From assembly GCF_030294945.1 (NCBI RefSeq), contig NZ_AP018448.1, positions 3,162,001-3,226,000 of the forward strand: a DNA stretch of 64,000 nucleotides. The letters run 5' to 3'. A program made the translations under genes and the position numbers. How positions within the stretch are numbered: the stretch's first letter is position 1; each line of letters starts with the position of its first letter. Shown one piece after another: positions 40,635-50,652 of this stretch. The stretch is from Streptomyces graminofaciens. Its GTDB lineage: Bacteria > Actinomycetota > Actinomycetes > Streptomycetales > Streptomycetaceae. Below the pieces are notes generated by a model that was not told the DNA's origin, searched no databases, and saw only the letters and a program-made list of their open reading frames with translations.

Positions 40635-42686
40635 ATGAACTGGACAGAACTCGACCGGCGCGCCGTCGACACCGCCCGCCTGCTGGCCGCCGACGCCGTG
40701 CAGAAGGTGGGCAACGGACACCCCGGAACGGCGATGAGTCTCGCCCCGGCCGCGTACACCCTCTTTCAGAAGGTGATGCGGCATGATCCCGCCGACCCCG
40801 AGTGGACCGGCCGCGACCGCTTCGTCCTCTCCCCCGGCCACACCTCGCTCACCCTCTACACCCAGCTGTTTCTCGCCGGGTACGAGCTGGAGCTGGACGA
40901 CCTGAAGGCGTTCCGGACGCATGGTTCGAAGACGCCGGGCCACCCCGAGTACGGGCACACGGCGGGGGTCGAGACGACGACCGGGCCGCTGGGCCAGGGT
41001 GTCGCGAACGCCGTCGGCATGGCGATGGCCGCCCGTTACGAGCGCGGTCTGTTCGACCCGGACGCCGCCGAGGGCGAGTCGCCGTTCGACCACACCATCT
41101 GGGCGATCGTCTCCGACGGCGACCTGGAGGAGGGCATCTCCGCCGAGGCGTCCTCGCTCGCGGGCCACCAGAAGCTGGGCAACCTCGTCTTCCTGTACGA
41201 CGACAACCACATCTCCATCGAGGGCGACACGGCCACCGCGTTCTCCGAGGACGTGTTGAAGCGGTACGAGGCGTACGGCTGGCATGTGCAACGGATCGAG
41301 CCGGCCTTCAACGGCAATGTCGACGTCGACGCCCTGTACGACGCGCTGTTGGCCGCGCGGGAGGAGACCGGACGCCCCTCGATCATCGCCATGCGCACGA
41401 TCATCGCCTGGCCCGCGCCCAACGCCCAGAACACGGAGGCCTCGCACGGCTCGGCGCTCGGTGAGGACGAGGTCGCGGCCACCAAGCGCGTCCTCGGCTT
41501 CGACGCGAACAAGACCTTCGCCGTCGCCGACGACGTCCTCGCGCACACCCGCCGGGCCCTGGACCGGGGCGCCGAGGCGCACGCCGCCTGGGACAAGCGG
41601 ATCGCCGAGTGGCGGGGCGCCGAGCCCGAGCGGGCCCGGCTGTTCGACCGGGTGGTGGCCGGCCGGCTGCCCGAGGGCTGGGAGCGGGCGCTGCCCGTCT
41701 TCGAGGAGGGCACGTCCGTGGCGACCCGTGCCGCCTCCGGCAAGGTGCTCCAGTCGCTGGGTGCCGTCATTCCCGAGCTGTGGGGCGGCTCCGCCGACCT
41801 CGCCGGTTCGAACAACACCACCATCGACAGGACGTCGTCGTTCCTCCCGGCGGACAACCCGCTTCCCGAGGCCGACCCGTACGGCCGTACGATCCACTTC
41901 GGTATCCGCGAGCACTCCATGGCCGCGGCGATGAACGGGATCGCGCTGCACGGCAACACCCGTATCTACGGCGGCACGTTCCTGGTCTTCTCCGACTACA
42001 TGCGCAACGCCGTCCGCCTCTCCGCGCTGATGCAACTGCCGGTGACGTACGTCTGGACGCACGACTCCATCGGCCTCGGCGAGGACGGCCCGACGCACCA
42101 GCCGGTCGAACACCTGGCGTCCCTGCGGGCGATACCGGGCCTGAACATCGTCCGCCCCGCCGACGCCAACGAGACGGCGGTCGCCTGGGCCGAGATCCTG
42201 AAGCGGCATGCCACGAACCCGGCCCCGCACGGGCTGGCCCTCACCCGCCAGGGCGTGCCCACGTACGCGTTCAACTCCGAGGCCGCGACGGGGGGTTACG
42301 TCCTGATGGAGTCCTCGACCGGGACGCCGGAGGTGATCCTGATCGCCACCGGGTCCGAGGTGCAGCTGGCCGTGGCCGCGCGGGAGCGGCTGGAGGCCGA
42401 GGGGGTCGGGACGCGGGTGGTGTCGATGCCGTCCGTGGAGTGGTTCGAGGAGCAGCCGGCCGCGTATCGCGAGCGGGTGCTGCCGCCGTCGGTGAAGGCC
42501 CGCGTTGCGGTCGAGGCGGGTATCGGTCTGACCTGGTACCGGTACGTCGGTGACCACGGCCGCATCGTCTCCCTGGAGCACTTCGGCGCCTCCGCCGACG
42601 CCAAGACCCTGTTCGCCGAGTTCGGTTTCACCCCCGAGAACGTCGTCGCCGCCGCGCGGGAATCACTCCGCGCTGTCCGCGGTTGA
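40635..42686 (+). CDS. tkt: Transketolase
   Basis: A 683-residue thiamine diphosphate enzyme moving two-carbon units between sugar phosphates in the non-oxidative pentose phosphate pathway. Substrate and cofactor motifs run in order: GNGHPGTAMSLAP near residue 30, LSPGH near 70, the diphosphate/magnesium motif SDGDLEEG near 160, then HDSIGLGEDGPTHQP near 470. The first domain binds the cofactor diphosphate, the second the pyrimidine, and the C-terminal domain is complete. The ATG at 40635 with GAGGA 10 bases upstream is preferred to a TTG six bases earlier. It opens a six-gene operon. Confidence 0.96.
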   Translation: MNWTELDRRAVDTARLLAADAVQKVGNGHPGTAMSLAPAAYTLFQKVMRHDPADPEWTGRDRFVLSPGHTSLTLYTQLFLAGYELELDDLKAFRTHGSKTPGHPEYGHTAGVETTTGPLGQGVANAVGMAMAARYERGLFDPDAAEGESPFDHTIWAIVSDGDLEEGISAEASSLAGHQKLGNLVFLYDDNHISIEGDTATAFSEDVLKRYEAYGWHVQRIEPAFNGNVDVDALYDALLAAREETGRPSIIAMRTIIAWPAPNAQNTEASHGSALGEDEVAATKRVLGFDANKTFAVADDVLAHTRRALDRGAEAHAAWDKRIAEWRGAEPERARLFDRVVAGRLPEGWERALPVFEEGTSVATRAASGKVLQSLGAVIPELWGGSADLAGSNNTTIDRTSSFLPADNPLPEADPYGRTIHFGIREHSMAAAMNGIALHGNTRIYGGTFLVFSDYMRNAVRLSALMQLPVTYVWTHDSIGLGEDGPTHQPVEHLASLRAIPGLNIVRPADANETAVAWAEILKRHATNPAPHGLALTRQGVPTYAFNSEAATGGYVLMESSTGTPEVILIATGSEVQLAVAARERLEAEGVGTRVVSMPSVEWFEEQPAAYRERVLPPSVKARVAVEAGIGLTWYRYVGDHGRIVSLEHFGASADAKTLFAEFGFTPENVVAAARESLRAVRG

Positions 42687-42705
42687 TGCGAGCGCCTGAA
42701 GGAAG

Positions 42706-43854
42706 ATGATCACTGTGACCACCGAAGCGACAGCAAGTACGGAGCCCCTGAAACTCCTCTCCTCCGAGGGCGTCTCCATCTGGCTCGACGACCTCTCCCG
42801 CGAGCGCATCGCCTCCGGCAACCTCGCCGACCTCGTCAAGGACAGGCATGTGGTCGGCGTGACGACCAACCCGTCCATCTTCCAGGCCGCGATCGGTTCG
42901 GGCGCGGGCTACGAGGAGCAGCTCGCCGACCTGGCCGTGCGCGGGGTGACGGTCGACGAGGCCGTACGGATGATGACGACGGCGGACGTGCGCGCCGCCG
43001 CGGACGTCCTGCGACCGGTGTACGACGCCACGGCCGGGCGCGACGGCCGGGTCTCCATCGAGGTCGACCCCCGGCTGGCCCATGACACACGGGCCACCGT
43101 CGCCGAGGCCAGGCAGCTGGCCTGGCTGGTGGACCGCCCCAACGTGATGATCAAGATCCCGGCGACGAAGGCGGGCCTGCCCGCGATCACCGAGGTCATC
43201 GGCCTCGGTATCAGCGTCAATGTCACGCTGATCTTCTCGCTGGAGCGCTACCGCGAGGTCATGGACGCCTACCTCGCGGGCCTGGAGCGGGCGCGCGCGG
43301 CGGGCCTGGACCTCTCCTCCATCCACTCGGTCGCCTCCTTCTTCGTCTCCCGCGTCGACAGCGAGATCGACAAGCGGCTGACACTGCTGGGCACGGACAC
43401 GGCCCTCTCCCTGAAGGGGAAGGCGGCTCTCGCCAACGCGCGGCTCGCCTACGAGGCGTACGCGAAGGTCTTCGTCGGCGACCGCTGGGACGCGCTGGAG
43501 AACGCCGGCGCCAACCGGCAGCGTCCGCTGTGGGCGTCGACCGGTGTGAAGGACCCCGCGTACAAGGACACCCTGTACGTGGACGAGCTGGTCGCGCCGG
43601 GCACGGTCAACACCATGCCGGAGGCGACGCTGAACGCCACCGCCGACCACGGGCGGATCACCGGGGACACCGTGACCGGCGGGTACGCCCGGGCCCGCGC
43701 CGATCTCGACGCCGTGGAAGCCCTCGGCATCCCGTACGACGAGGTGGTCCGGCTGCTGGAGGCCGAGGGTGTGGCCAAGTTCGAGGCGGCGTGGCGGGAG
43801 CTGCTGGCCGCGGTGACGAAGTCCTTGGAGAGCAAGGGAGTTGACGGGGAATGA
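42706..43854 (+). CDS. tal: Transaldolase
   Basis: A 382-residue TIM-barrel enzyme of the actinobacterial transaldolase type, moving a dihydroxyacetone unit between sugar phosphates. The Schiff-base lysine is Lys150 in [24 protein letters not shown] near residue 50 and [19 protein letters not shown] near 280 are family motifs. It starts 20 bases after tkt and overlaps zwf by ATGA. Confidence 0.96.
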   Translation: MITVTTEATASTEPLKLLSSEGVSIWLDDLSRERIASGNLADLVKDRHVVGVTTNPSIFQAAIGSGAGYEEQLADLAVRGVTVDEAVRMMTTADVRAAADVLRPVYDATAGRDGRVSIEVDPRLAHDTRATVAEARQLAWLVDRPNVMIKIPATKAGLPAITEVIGLGISVNVTLIFSLERYREVMDAYLAGLERARAAGLDLSSIHSVASFFVSRVDSEIDKRLTLLGTDTALSLKGKAALANARLAYEAYAKVFVGDRWDALENAGANRQRPLWASTGVKDPAYKDTLYVDELVAPGTVNTMPEATLNATADHGRITGDTVTGGYARARADLDAVEALGIPYDEVVRLLEAEGVAKFEAAWRELLAAVTKSLESKGVDGE

Positions 43855-45398
43855 GCACGATCGATACGGAGACGGCCGAGTGGACCAATCCGCTCCAGGA
43901 CCCACGTGACCGCCGGCTGCCCCGGGTCGCGGGCCCGTCCGGCCTGGTCATCTTCGGGGTCACCGGTGACCTGTCCCGCAAGAAGCTGATGCCGGCCGTG
44001 TACGACCTGGCCAACCGGGGGATGCTGCCGCCGGGTTTCTCGCTCGTGGGCTTCGCCCGGCGGGACTGGGAGGACGAGGACTTCGCGCAGATCGTGCACG
44101 ACTCGGTCCGTGAGCACGCGCGCACCGAGTTCCGAGAGGAGGTCTGGCAGCAGCTCGCCGAGGGGATGCGGTTCATCCCGGGCGACTTCGACGACGACGA
44201 GGCCTTCAAGCAACTCAAGTCCGCGGTCGAGGAGTTGAACGCGTCCCGGGGGACGAGCGGCAACTTCGCTTTCTATCTCTCCGTGCCGCCGAAGTCCTTC
44301 CCGAAGGTCGTCCAGCAGCTGAAGAAGCACGGCCTCGCGCACCCGCCCGAGGGTTCCTGGCGGCGCGCGGTGATCGAGAAACCGTTCGGCCACGACCTGC
44401 GGTCGGCCGAGGATCTCAACGCGGTTCTGCATGAGGTGTTCGACCCGGAGCAGGTGTTCCGGATCGACCACTACCTCGGCAAGGAGACCGTCCAGAACAT
44501 ACTGGCGCTGCGCTTCGCCAACCAGATGTACGAGCCCATCTGGAACCGCAGTTACGTCGACCATGTCCAGATCACGATGGCCGAGGACATCGGCATCGGC
44601 GGGCGCGCCGGGTACTACGACGGCATCGGCTCGGCCCGTGACGTCATCCAGAACCACCTCCTTCAGCTGATGGCGCTGACCGCGATGGAGGAGCCGGCCT
44701 CGTTCGACGCCGCGTCGCTGCTCACCGAGAAGCTGAAGGTGCTCAAGGCGGTCCGGGTGCCGGAGGAGCTGGGCGAGCACACCGTGCGCGGCCAGTACGC
44801 GTCCGGCTGGCAGGGCGGCGAGAAGGTGCGCGGCTATCTGGAGGAGGAGGGCATCGACCCGTCCTCGACGACGGACACGTACGCGGCGATCAAGCTGGGC
44901 GTGGACAACCGCCGCTGGGCGGGCGTGCCGTTCTATCTGCGGACCGGCAAGCGGCTGGGCCGCCGGGTCACCGAGATCGCGGTCGTGTTCCAGCGGGCGC
45001 CGCACTCCCCGTTCGACTCCACCGCCACGGAGGAGCTGGGGCAGAACGCGATCGTCATCCGGGTGCAGCCGGACGAGGGAATGACCGTGCGCTTCGGTTC
45101 GAAGGTGCCGGGTACCTCGATGGAGATCCGGGACGTCACCATGGACTTCGCGTACGGCGAGTCGTTCACCGAGTCCAGCCCGGAGGCGTACGAACGGCTG
45201 ATTCTTGATGTGCTGCTCGGCGACGCCAACCTCTTCCCCCGCCACCAGGAGGTCGAGGAGTCCTGGAAGATCCTGGACCCGATCGAGGAGTACTGGGCCA
45301 CGCACGGCAGGCCCGCGCAGTACGCCTCGGGCAGTTGGGGTCCCGAGGAAGCCGACGAGATGCTCGCACGAGACGGACGGAGCTGGCGCAGGCCATGA
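43851..45398 (+). CDS. zwf: Glucose-6-phosphate 1-dehydrogenase
   Basis: A 515-residue enzyme that oxidises glucose 6-phosphate to the lactone and makes NADPH. The nucleotide motif [15 protein letters not shown] is near residue 38. The substrate motif RIDHYLGKE has His207, and the catalytic His269 is in QNHLLQL. Length is normal. It overlaps tal upstream and opcA downstream by four bases each, so synthesis is tightly linked to its assembly factor. Confidence 0.97.
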   Translation: MSTIDTETAEWTNPLQDPRDRRLPRVAGPSGLVIFGVTGDLSRKKLMPAVYDLANRGMLPPGFSLVGFARRDWEDEDFAQIVHDSVREHARTEFREEVWQQLAEGMRFIPGDFDDDEAFKQLKSAVEELNASRGTSGNFAFYLSVPPKSFPKVVQQLKKHGLAHPPEGSWRRAVIEKPFGHDLRSAEDLNAVLHEVFDPEQVFRIDHYLGKETVQNILALRFANQMYEPIWNRSYVDHVQITMAEDIGIGGRAGYYDGIGSARDVIQNHLLQLMALTAMEEPASFDAASLLTEKLKVLKAVRVPEELGEHTVRGQYASGWQGGEKVRGYLEEEGIDPSSTTDTYAAIKLGVDNRRWAGVPFYLRTGKRLGRRVTEIAVVFQRAPHSPFDSTATEELGQNAIVIRVQPDEGMTVRFGSKVPGTSMEIRDVTMDFAYGESFTESSPEAYERLILDVLLGDANLFPRHQEVEESWKILDPIEEYWATHGRPAQYASGSWGPEEADEMLARDGRSWRRP

Positions 45399-46333
45399 AA
45401 CTCGACCTCACCGACACCACGGCAAGCAAGATCAACAAGGCTCTGGTACAGGGCCGCCGGGCCATCGGCACGCCCGCCGTGGGCATGGTCCTCACGATGG
45501 TGATCGTGACGGACGAGGAGAACGCTTACGACTCGATCAAGGCGGCCGAGGAGGCCTCGCACGAGCACCCCTCGCGCACCCTGGTCGTCATCAAGCGCCA
45601 CGCCCGCACGCCCCGCGACCGTACGAGGTCGCACCTGGACGCGGAGGTCCGGGTGGGCGCCGACGCGGGTACCGGCGAGACGGTCGTGCTGCGGACGTAC
45701 GGCGAGGTGTCCGACCACGCCGACTCCGTGGTCCTGCCACTGCTGCTGCCGGACGCCCCGGTGGTGGTGTGGTGGCCCGTGGACGCGCCGGAGCACCCCG
45801 CGAAGGACCCGCTGGGCGCGCTCGCGCAGCGCCGGATCACCGACATGTACGCGGTGGACGCCCCGCTGGCCGCGCTGGAGCAGCGGGTGAAGTCGTACAC
45901 CCCCGGCGACACCGATCTCGCCTGGACGCGGCTCACCCCGTGGCGGTCGATGCTCGCCGCCGCGCTCGACCAGGCCAAGGCCGAGATCACCTCGGCGGCC
46001 GTCGAGAGCGAGGCCGACAACCCGAGCGCCGAACTGCTGGCCCGCTGGCTGGAGGCACGGTTGCACGTCACCGTCGACCGGGTCCTCACCGCCGGGCCGG
46101 TGGTGACGGGCGTGCGCCTCGGCACCGCGCGCGGCGAGATCGTCATCGACCGCCCCGAGGGCCCGCTCGCCACGCTCAGCCTGCCGAACCAGCCGTCGCG
46201 CACCCTCGCGCTGAAGGTGCGGGCCACCTCCGAGCTGATCGCCGAGGAGCTGCGGCGCCTCGACGCGGACGAGATGTACGCCGTCGCCCTGCGGGGTGGC
46301 GAGGGGAACGAGGAGGCCTCCGGCCGTGAGTGA
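45395..46333 (+). CDS. opcA: Glucose-6-phosphate dehydrogenase assembly protein OpcA
   Basis: A 312-residue protein found in actinobacteria and cyanobacteria beside zwf. It is known to promote oligomer assembly and redox-dependent activation of the dehydrogenase. Recognisable segments are [34 protein letters not shown] and [19 protein letters not shown]. The ATG at 45395 overlaps the zwf stop (ATGA). The last eight bases overlap pgi. Confidence 0.94.
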   Translation: MKLDLTDTTASKINKALVQGRRAIGTPAVGMVLTMVIVTDEENAYDSIKAAEEASHEHPSRTLVVIKRHARTPRDRTRSHLDAEVRVGADAGTGETVVLRTYGEVSDHADSVVLPLLLPDAPVVVWWPVDAPEHPAKDPLGALAQRRITDMYAVDAPLAALEQRVKSYTPGDTDLAWTRLTPWRSMLAAALDQAKAEITSAAVESEADNPSAELLARWLEARLHVTVDRVLTAGPVVTGVRLGTARGEIVIDRPEGPLATLSLPNQPSRTLALKVRATSELIAEELRRLDADEMYAVALRGGEGNEEASGRE

Positions 46334-47975
46334 CACCCCGAGGCTCACGCGGCGGCCGGAGTGGACCGCGCTGGAGGATCACCGTGCCCGGTGGCACGGG
46401 CGGTTGCGGGAGCTGTTCGCGGCCGACCCCGGGCGGGCGGAGCGGTATGTGGTGCGCGTCGGCGATCTGCGCATCGACTACTCCAAGCATCTGATCACCG
46501 ACGAGACCCTGGCCCTGCTCCAGGAACTGGCCACCGCCACCGGCGTGTTCGGGCTGCGGGACGCCATGTTCCGGGGCGAGAGGATCAACGTCACCGAGCG
46601 CCGGGCCGTCCTGCACACCGCGCTGCGCGCCCCGGCGGACGCGGTCGTCGAGGTCGACGGCGAGAACGTCGTCCCCCGGGTCCACGCCGTGCTCGACCAG
46701 ATGAGCGACTTCGCCGAGCGGGTCCGCTCCGGCGAGTGGACCGGCCACACCGGCCGGCGGATCAGGAACGTCGTCAACATCGGCATCGGCGGCTCCGACC
46801 TGGGCCCGGCGATGGCGTACGAGGCGCTGCGGGCTTACACGGCACGGGATCTGACGTTCCGTTTCGTGTCCAACGTCGACGGCGCGGACCTGCACGAGGC
46901 CGTACGGGACCTGGATCCGGCGGAGACGCTGTTCATCGTCGCCTCCAAGACGTTCACCACGATCGAGACGATCACCAACGCGACCTCGGCCCGCTCCTGG
47001 CTGCTCCAGGGCCTGGGCGGTGAGGAGAAGGCGGTCGCCAGGCACTTCGTGACGCTGTCGACGAACGCCGAGAAGGTGTCGGACTTCGGCATCGACACGA
47101 TCAACATGTTCGAGTTCTGGGACTGGGTCGGCGGCCGCTACTCGTACGACTCGGCGATCGGCCTGTCCCTGATGATCGCGATCGGCCCGGACCGCTTCCG
47201 GGAGATGCTCGACGGTTTCGCCCTGGTCGACGAGCACTTCAGGAGCGCCCCCGCCGAGGCCAACGCGCCCTTGCTGCTCGCCCTGTTGGGCATCTGGTAC
47301 GGCAACTTCTTCGACGCCCAGTCGCACGCCGTCCTGCCGTACTCGCACTATCTGTCGAAGTTCACGGCGTACCTCCAGCAGTTGGACATGGAGTCCAACG
47401 GCAAGTCGGTGGACCGCGCGGGCCGGCCCGTTCAGTGGCAGACCGGTCCGGTGGTGTGGGGCACGCCGGGGACGAACGGGCAGCACGCGTACTACCAGCT
47501 CATCCACCAGGGTACGAAGCTGATCCCGGCCGACCTGATCGGGTTCGCCCGTCCGGTGGCCGGGCTGAGCGAGGCGCTCGAGGCGCAGCACGACCTGTTG
47601 ATGGCCAACCTGTTCGCGCAGGGGCAGGCCCTCGCCTTCGGCAAGACGGCGGACGAGGTCCGGGCGGAGGGGGTGCCCGAGGAGCAGGTCACGCACCGCA
47701 CCTTCAGAGGCGACCACCCCACGACCACGATCCTCGCGACCGCGCTGACCCCGTCGGTCCTCGGCCAGCTCATCGCCCTCTACGAGCACAAGGTGTTCGC
47801 GCAGGGCGCGATCTGGGACATCGACTCCTTCGACCAGTGGGGCGTGGAGCTGGGCAAGGTCCTGGCCAAGCGCCTCGAACCCGCACTCACCGAGGGCGCG
47901 CACGTCCCCGGTCTCGATCCCTCCACCACCGCTCTCGTCGCCACCTACCGCGAACTGAAGGAAGTAGAGAACTGA
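46326..47975 (+). CDS. pgi: Glucose-6-phosphate isomerase
   Basis: A 549-residue enzyme interconverting glucose 6-phosphate and fructose 6-phosphate. Conserved segments are [11 protein letters not shown] near residue 155, [13 protein letters not shown] near 205, the catalytic Glu region MESNGKSVD near 355 and the C-terminal QWGVELGK near 510. The GTG at 46326 lies inside the end of opcA. Its place here lets fructose 6-phosphate from the non-oxidative branch cycle back to zwf. Confidence 0.96.
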   Translation: MSDTPRLTRRPEWTALEDHRARWHGRLRELFAADPGRAERYVVRVGDLRIDYSKHLITDETLALLQELATATGVFGLRDAMFRGERINVTERRAVLHTALRAPADAVVEVDGENVVPRVHAVLDQMSDFAERVRSGEWTGHTGRRIRNVVNIGIGGSDLGPAMAYEALRAYTARDLTFRFVSNVDGADLHEAVRDLDPAETLFIVASKTFTTIETITNATSARSWLLQGLGGEEKAVARHFVTLSTNAEKVSDFGIDTINMFEFWDWVGGRYSYDSAIGLSLMIAIGPDRFREMLDGFALVDEHFRSAPAEANAPLLLALLGIWYGNFFDAQSHAVLPYSHYLSKFTAYLQQLDMESNGKSVDRAGRPVQWQTGPVVWGTPGTNGQHAYYQLIHQGTKLIPADLIGFARPVAGLSEALEAQHDLLMANLFAQGQALAFGKTADEVRAEGVPEEQVTHRTFRGDHPTTTILATALTPSVLGQLIALYEHKVFAQGAIWDIDSFDQWGVELGKVLAKRLEPALTEGAHVPGLDPSTTALVATYRELKEVEN

Positions 47976-47976
47976 C

Positions 47977-48855
47977 ATGCAGATCGGTCTGATTGGTCTC
48001 GGCAAGATGGGCGGCAACATGCGCGAGCGGATCCGCCGCGCGGGCCACACCGTCATCGGCTACGACCGCAACCCCGAGGTCTCGGACGTGGGCAGCCTGG
48101 CCGAGCTGGTCCAGGGCCTCGACGGGCCTCGGGTCGTCTGGGTGATGGTCCCGGCCGGGGCTGCCACGCAGTCCGTCATCGACGAGCTGGGTGAGCTGCT
48201 GGCGGCCGGTGACACGGTCGTCGACGGCGGGAACTCCCGCTGGACCGACGACGAGAAGCACGCGGAGGAGCTCGGCGCGAAGGGCGTCGGCTTCGTCGAC
48301 GCGGGCGTCTCCGGCGGAGTCTGGGGCCTTCAGAACGGCTACGCCCTGATGGTCGGCGGCGACAAGGAGCACGTCGAGCGGCTCCAGCCGATCTTCGAGG
48401 CGCTGAAGCCGGAGGGGCCGTACGGGTATGTCCACGCGGGCAAGGTGGGGGCCGGGCACTTCTCCAAGATGGTTCACAACGGTATCGAGTACGCCATGAT
48501 GCAGGCGTATGCCGAGGGCTGGGAGCTGCTCGAGAAGGTCGACTCCGTGGAGAACGTCCGTGAGGTGTTCCGGTCCTGGCAGGACGGGACGGTGATCCGG
48601 TCCTGGCTGCTGGACCTCGCCGTGAACGCGCTGGACGAGGACGAGCATCTGCAGAAGTTGAAGGGGTTCGCGCAGGACTCCGGGGAGGGGCGGTGGACGG
48701 TGGAGGCGGCTGTCGACAACTCGGTGCCGCTGCCCGCGATCACGGCGTCGCTCTTCGCACGGTTCGCGTCGCGGCAGGACGACTCTCCGCAGATGAAGAT
48801 GATCGCGGCGTTGCGGAATCAGTTCGGTGGGCATGCGGTGGAGTCTGCAAAGTGA
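47977..48855 (+). CDS. gnd: 6-phosphogluconate dehydrogenase, short NAD-type
   Basis: A 292-residue decarboxylating enzyme making ribulose 5-phosphate. The Rossmann motif is GLIGLGKMGGNM at residues 4-15. The acidic YDRN at the end of the second strand (near 30) favours NAD over NADP, as in the short GntZ/YqeC branch. Catalytic segments GNSRWTDD, GVSGGVWG and KMVHNGIEYAMMQ are intact. The length is far below the 470 residues of the long NADP form, as expected for this branch. It begins one base after the pgi stop and ends the operon. Confidence 0.94.
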   Translation: MQIGLIGLGKMGGNMRERIRRAGHTVIGYDRNPEVSDVGSLAELVQGLDGPRVVWVMVPAGAATQSVIDELGELLAAGDTVVDGGNSRWTDDEKHAEELGAKGVGFVDAGVSGGVWGLQNGYALMVGGDKEHVERLQPIFEALKPEGPYGYVHAGKVGAGHFSKMVHNGIEYAMMQAYAEGWELLEKVDSVENVREVFRSWQDGTVIRSWLLDLAVNALDEDEHLQKLKGFAQDSGEGRWTVEAAVDNSVPLPAITASLFARFASRQDDSPQMKMIAALRNQFGGHAVESAK

Positions 48856-48870
48856 GGGAAGTGCAGTAGG

Positions 48871-49137
48871 GGCCTGGCCCTCTTCGACCCCGACGCGCAT
48901 GAGAGCTCGGATGATGGGGTGGGTCGGCGGGGGCGGGATCGTCGTGGTTGCTCGCGCAGTTCCCCGCGCCCCTGAAAAGCGCGGGGCGCAGCCCCGGCTT
49001 CCAGGGGCGCGGGGAACTGCGCGACCAGCCACAAACAACCCGCACGAGCCCACTCCCCCCACCCCTTACCCCGCAGCCGACCGGGGTCGAAGGGGCAGCG
49101 CCCCTGGAGATGGGACGGGTAGGGGCGGCGGGGGCGG
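48871..49137. repeat. Dispersed intergenic palindromic repeat, copy B
   Basis: This copy fills most of the 340 bases after gnd. Its core is a perfect inverted repeat with 21-base arms at 48954-48974 and 49002-49022 (arms begin GCGCAGTTCCCC and CAGGGGCGCGGG) around a smaller GGGGC/GCCCC stem. Outer matches CTTCGACCCCG (48883-48893) and CGGGGTCGAAG (49082-49092) are also inverted. The tail GATGGGACGGGTAGGGG ends at 49137. It is probably the terminator of the pentose phosphate operon. The rest of the gap holds only the leader of the next gene. Confidence 0.85.
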
Positions 49138-49195
49138 AAAATTGCTCGTCCCGGCGGTCAGTCGTGTGGCAGCATCCGCCGTATGACGACGAATC

Positions 49196-49597
49196 ATGAG
49201 GCCCATGCCGCGTAGGCGCCCGGGGCACGTCCGGACCGGACAGGCACGTCGGCCCGTCTCCCGGAACGCCCCCACCCCACCCGTCATCGACGGCCTCTCC
49301 CAGCGAACCCTGTCCGAGATCCGCCACCTCGAACGCACCCGCAACTACCTGATCACGGGAGAGGTCGGCGACGCCGTCCGCGCGTGGGCCCACGCCGTGC
49401 ACGGCACGCACCGCGAGCAGTGGCGCACTTTCGAGTTCGGCGACACGCACGAGTACTGCTGCACCGACCCGCTCGAAGCCAGAGCCTTCCTCGCCGACCT
49501 CGTCCAGGCCCTCCCCCCACCCGCCGCCCGCCAACTGGGCAAGGTCATCGAGGCACTGGACGCCCTGTGGACCCCTCCCGAAGCAACGCTGCTGTGA
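49196..49597 (+). CDS. Small hypothetical protein
   Basis: A 133-residue protein with a basic N-terminal tail (about 25 residues) and a helical domain containing LSEIRHLERTRNYLITGEVG and FEFGDTHEYCCTDPLEARAFL. Third codon positions support real coding. No known domain was recognised. The ATG at 49196 overlaps a ten-codon reading frame starting at 49183. Its last 53 bases overlap the convergent phosphotransferase gene. Confidence 0.7.
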   Translation: MRPMPRRRPGHVRTGQARRPVSRNAPTPPVIDGLSQRTLSEIRHLERTRNYLITGEVGDAVRAWAHAVHGTHREQWRTFEFGDTHEYCCTDPLEARAFLADLVQALPPPAARQLGKVIEALDALWTPPEATLL

Positions 49598-50393
49598 ACG
49601 TCTCGCGCTGCGCCGCGAGCCACCCCCGCACCCGGTCCCACCGCTCCCATCCACCCCGCTCGGCCACGGCCCGGACATACGAGGCGTCGCCCTCGGCGAC
49701 CCGGCGGGCCACGAAGGCCCGGCAGACCTCCGTGGCCTGCTCCACGACGCCGGGCAGCTCCACGCGCTCCCGTCGCGAGAGCCCGTAGCCGTCGGCCAGG
49801 AGACGGAGACGGGCCGGTACGTCCAGACCGGGCGGGTACAGCACGGCGGCGGACTCCGGGTCGAGCATCGGCACCCAGTAGCGCGCGGCCATGGCCAGGT
49901 CCCAGAGGGGGCGGCCCGGGGCCGACAGGTCGAAGTCGATGAAGGCCGTCGCGCGGCCGTCGCGGAAGACGACGTTGTCGGGGCAGACGTCGTTGTGGCA
50001 GAGGACCGTCCCGCCCTCCGGGTCGGCCAGGTGCGTCGGCCACTCCACCCCGTCCTCGACCCCGACGGCCGCACCCGCCTCGTGCAGCCGCCGCAGCAGG
50101 CCGCCCAGCGATTCCAGCGCCGTCTCCGTCATCGCCCACTCCGGGAACGGCGGCAGCGCCACGTCACCCGGGATGAACGTCAGTTGTTCCCGGCCGCCCA
50201 CGACCGGGCCGACCGGCGTCGGAGCCCCGACGAACCCGTGCGCCGCCAGAGCCCGGAGGTGGGCGTGGAGGGCGGGTGCGTTGGGCGGCGCCGGGCGTTC
50301 CACCAGTGAGCCCCGGCGGAAGACCGCCCCCGCGTTCTCCATCCCGCCGACCAGCGCCTCACGGCCCGCGTCCGCCGCCTCTTGGGTTGTCAT
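49545..50393 (-). CDS. Aminoglycoside phosphotransferase (APH) family protein
   Basis: A 282-residue kinase-like protein. The catalytic loop is VLCHNDVCPDNVVF near residue 152 and the metal motif is IDFDLSAPGRPLWDLA near 175. The family phosphorylates antibiotics, choline, homoserine or other small molecules, and nothing here shows the substrate or a resistance role. The ATG at 50393 is chosen; upstream sequence in this frame is not coding. It is divergent from the heme fusion gene across 259 bases and overlaps the end of the preceding convergent gene. Confidence 0.82.
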   Translation of the reverse strand: MTTQEAADAGREALVGGMENAGAVFRRGSLVERPAPPNAPALHAHLRALAAHGFVGAPTPVGPVVGGREQLTFIPGDVALPPFPEWAMTETALESLGGLLRRLHEAGAAVGVEDGVEWPTHLADPEGGTVLCHNDVCPDNVVFRDGRATAFIDFDLSAPGRPLWDLAMAARYWVPMLDPESAAVLYPPGLDVPARLRLLADGYGLSRRERVELPGVVEQATEVCRAFVARRVAEGDASYVRAVAERGGWERWDRVRGWLAAQRETFTAALLREGSTGRPVPR

Positions 50394-50652
50394 GCCGGGC
50401 ACCCTAATGGGATTGCTCCGAAAAGGTGGTCGAGGTCCGGGAGCGTCGACCACCGGCAGCCCCGTACGGCGGCCCAACCCACCGGAGATCCACACATCCG
50501 TTCGAATGCTCCCATGACGTTCCGAAATGCGATGACCATCCGCATTGTTATTAGATGCGCATATGGCGTGAACTGTCGCTGTGTGCCGGACGGTGCCGCC
50601 GGTAGCGTGCTGGCCCCCATGCCGTACGCGTCCGTACGAAGGGAACGACCGA

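Noticed and set aside
49183..49215. Ten-codon upstream frame overlapping the start of the 133-residue gene
   Set aside because: Too short to support as a gene or attenuator without expression data.
49545..50393. Aminoglycoside resistance gene
   Set aside because: The APH fold is broad and nothing in sequence or context shows drug specificity.
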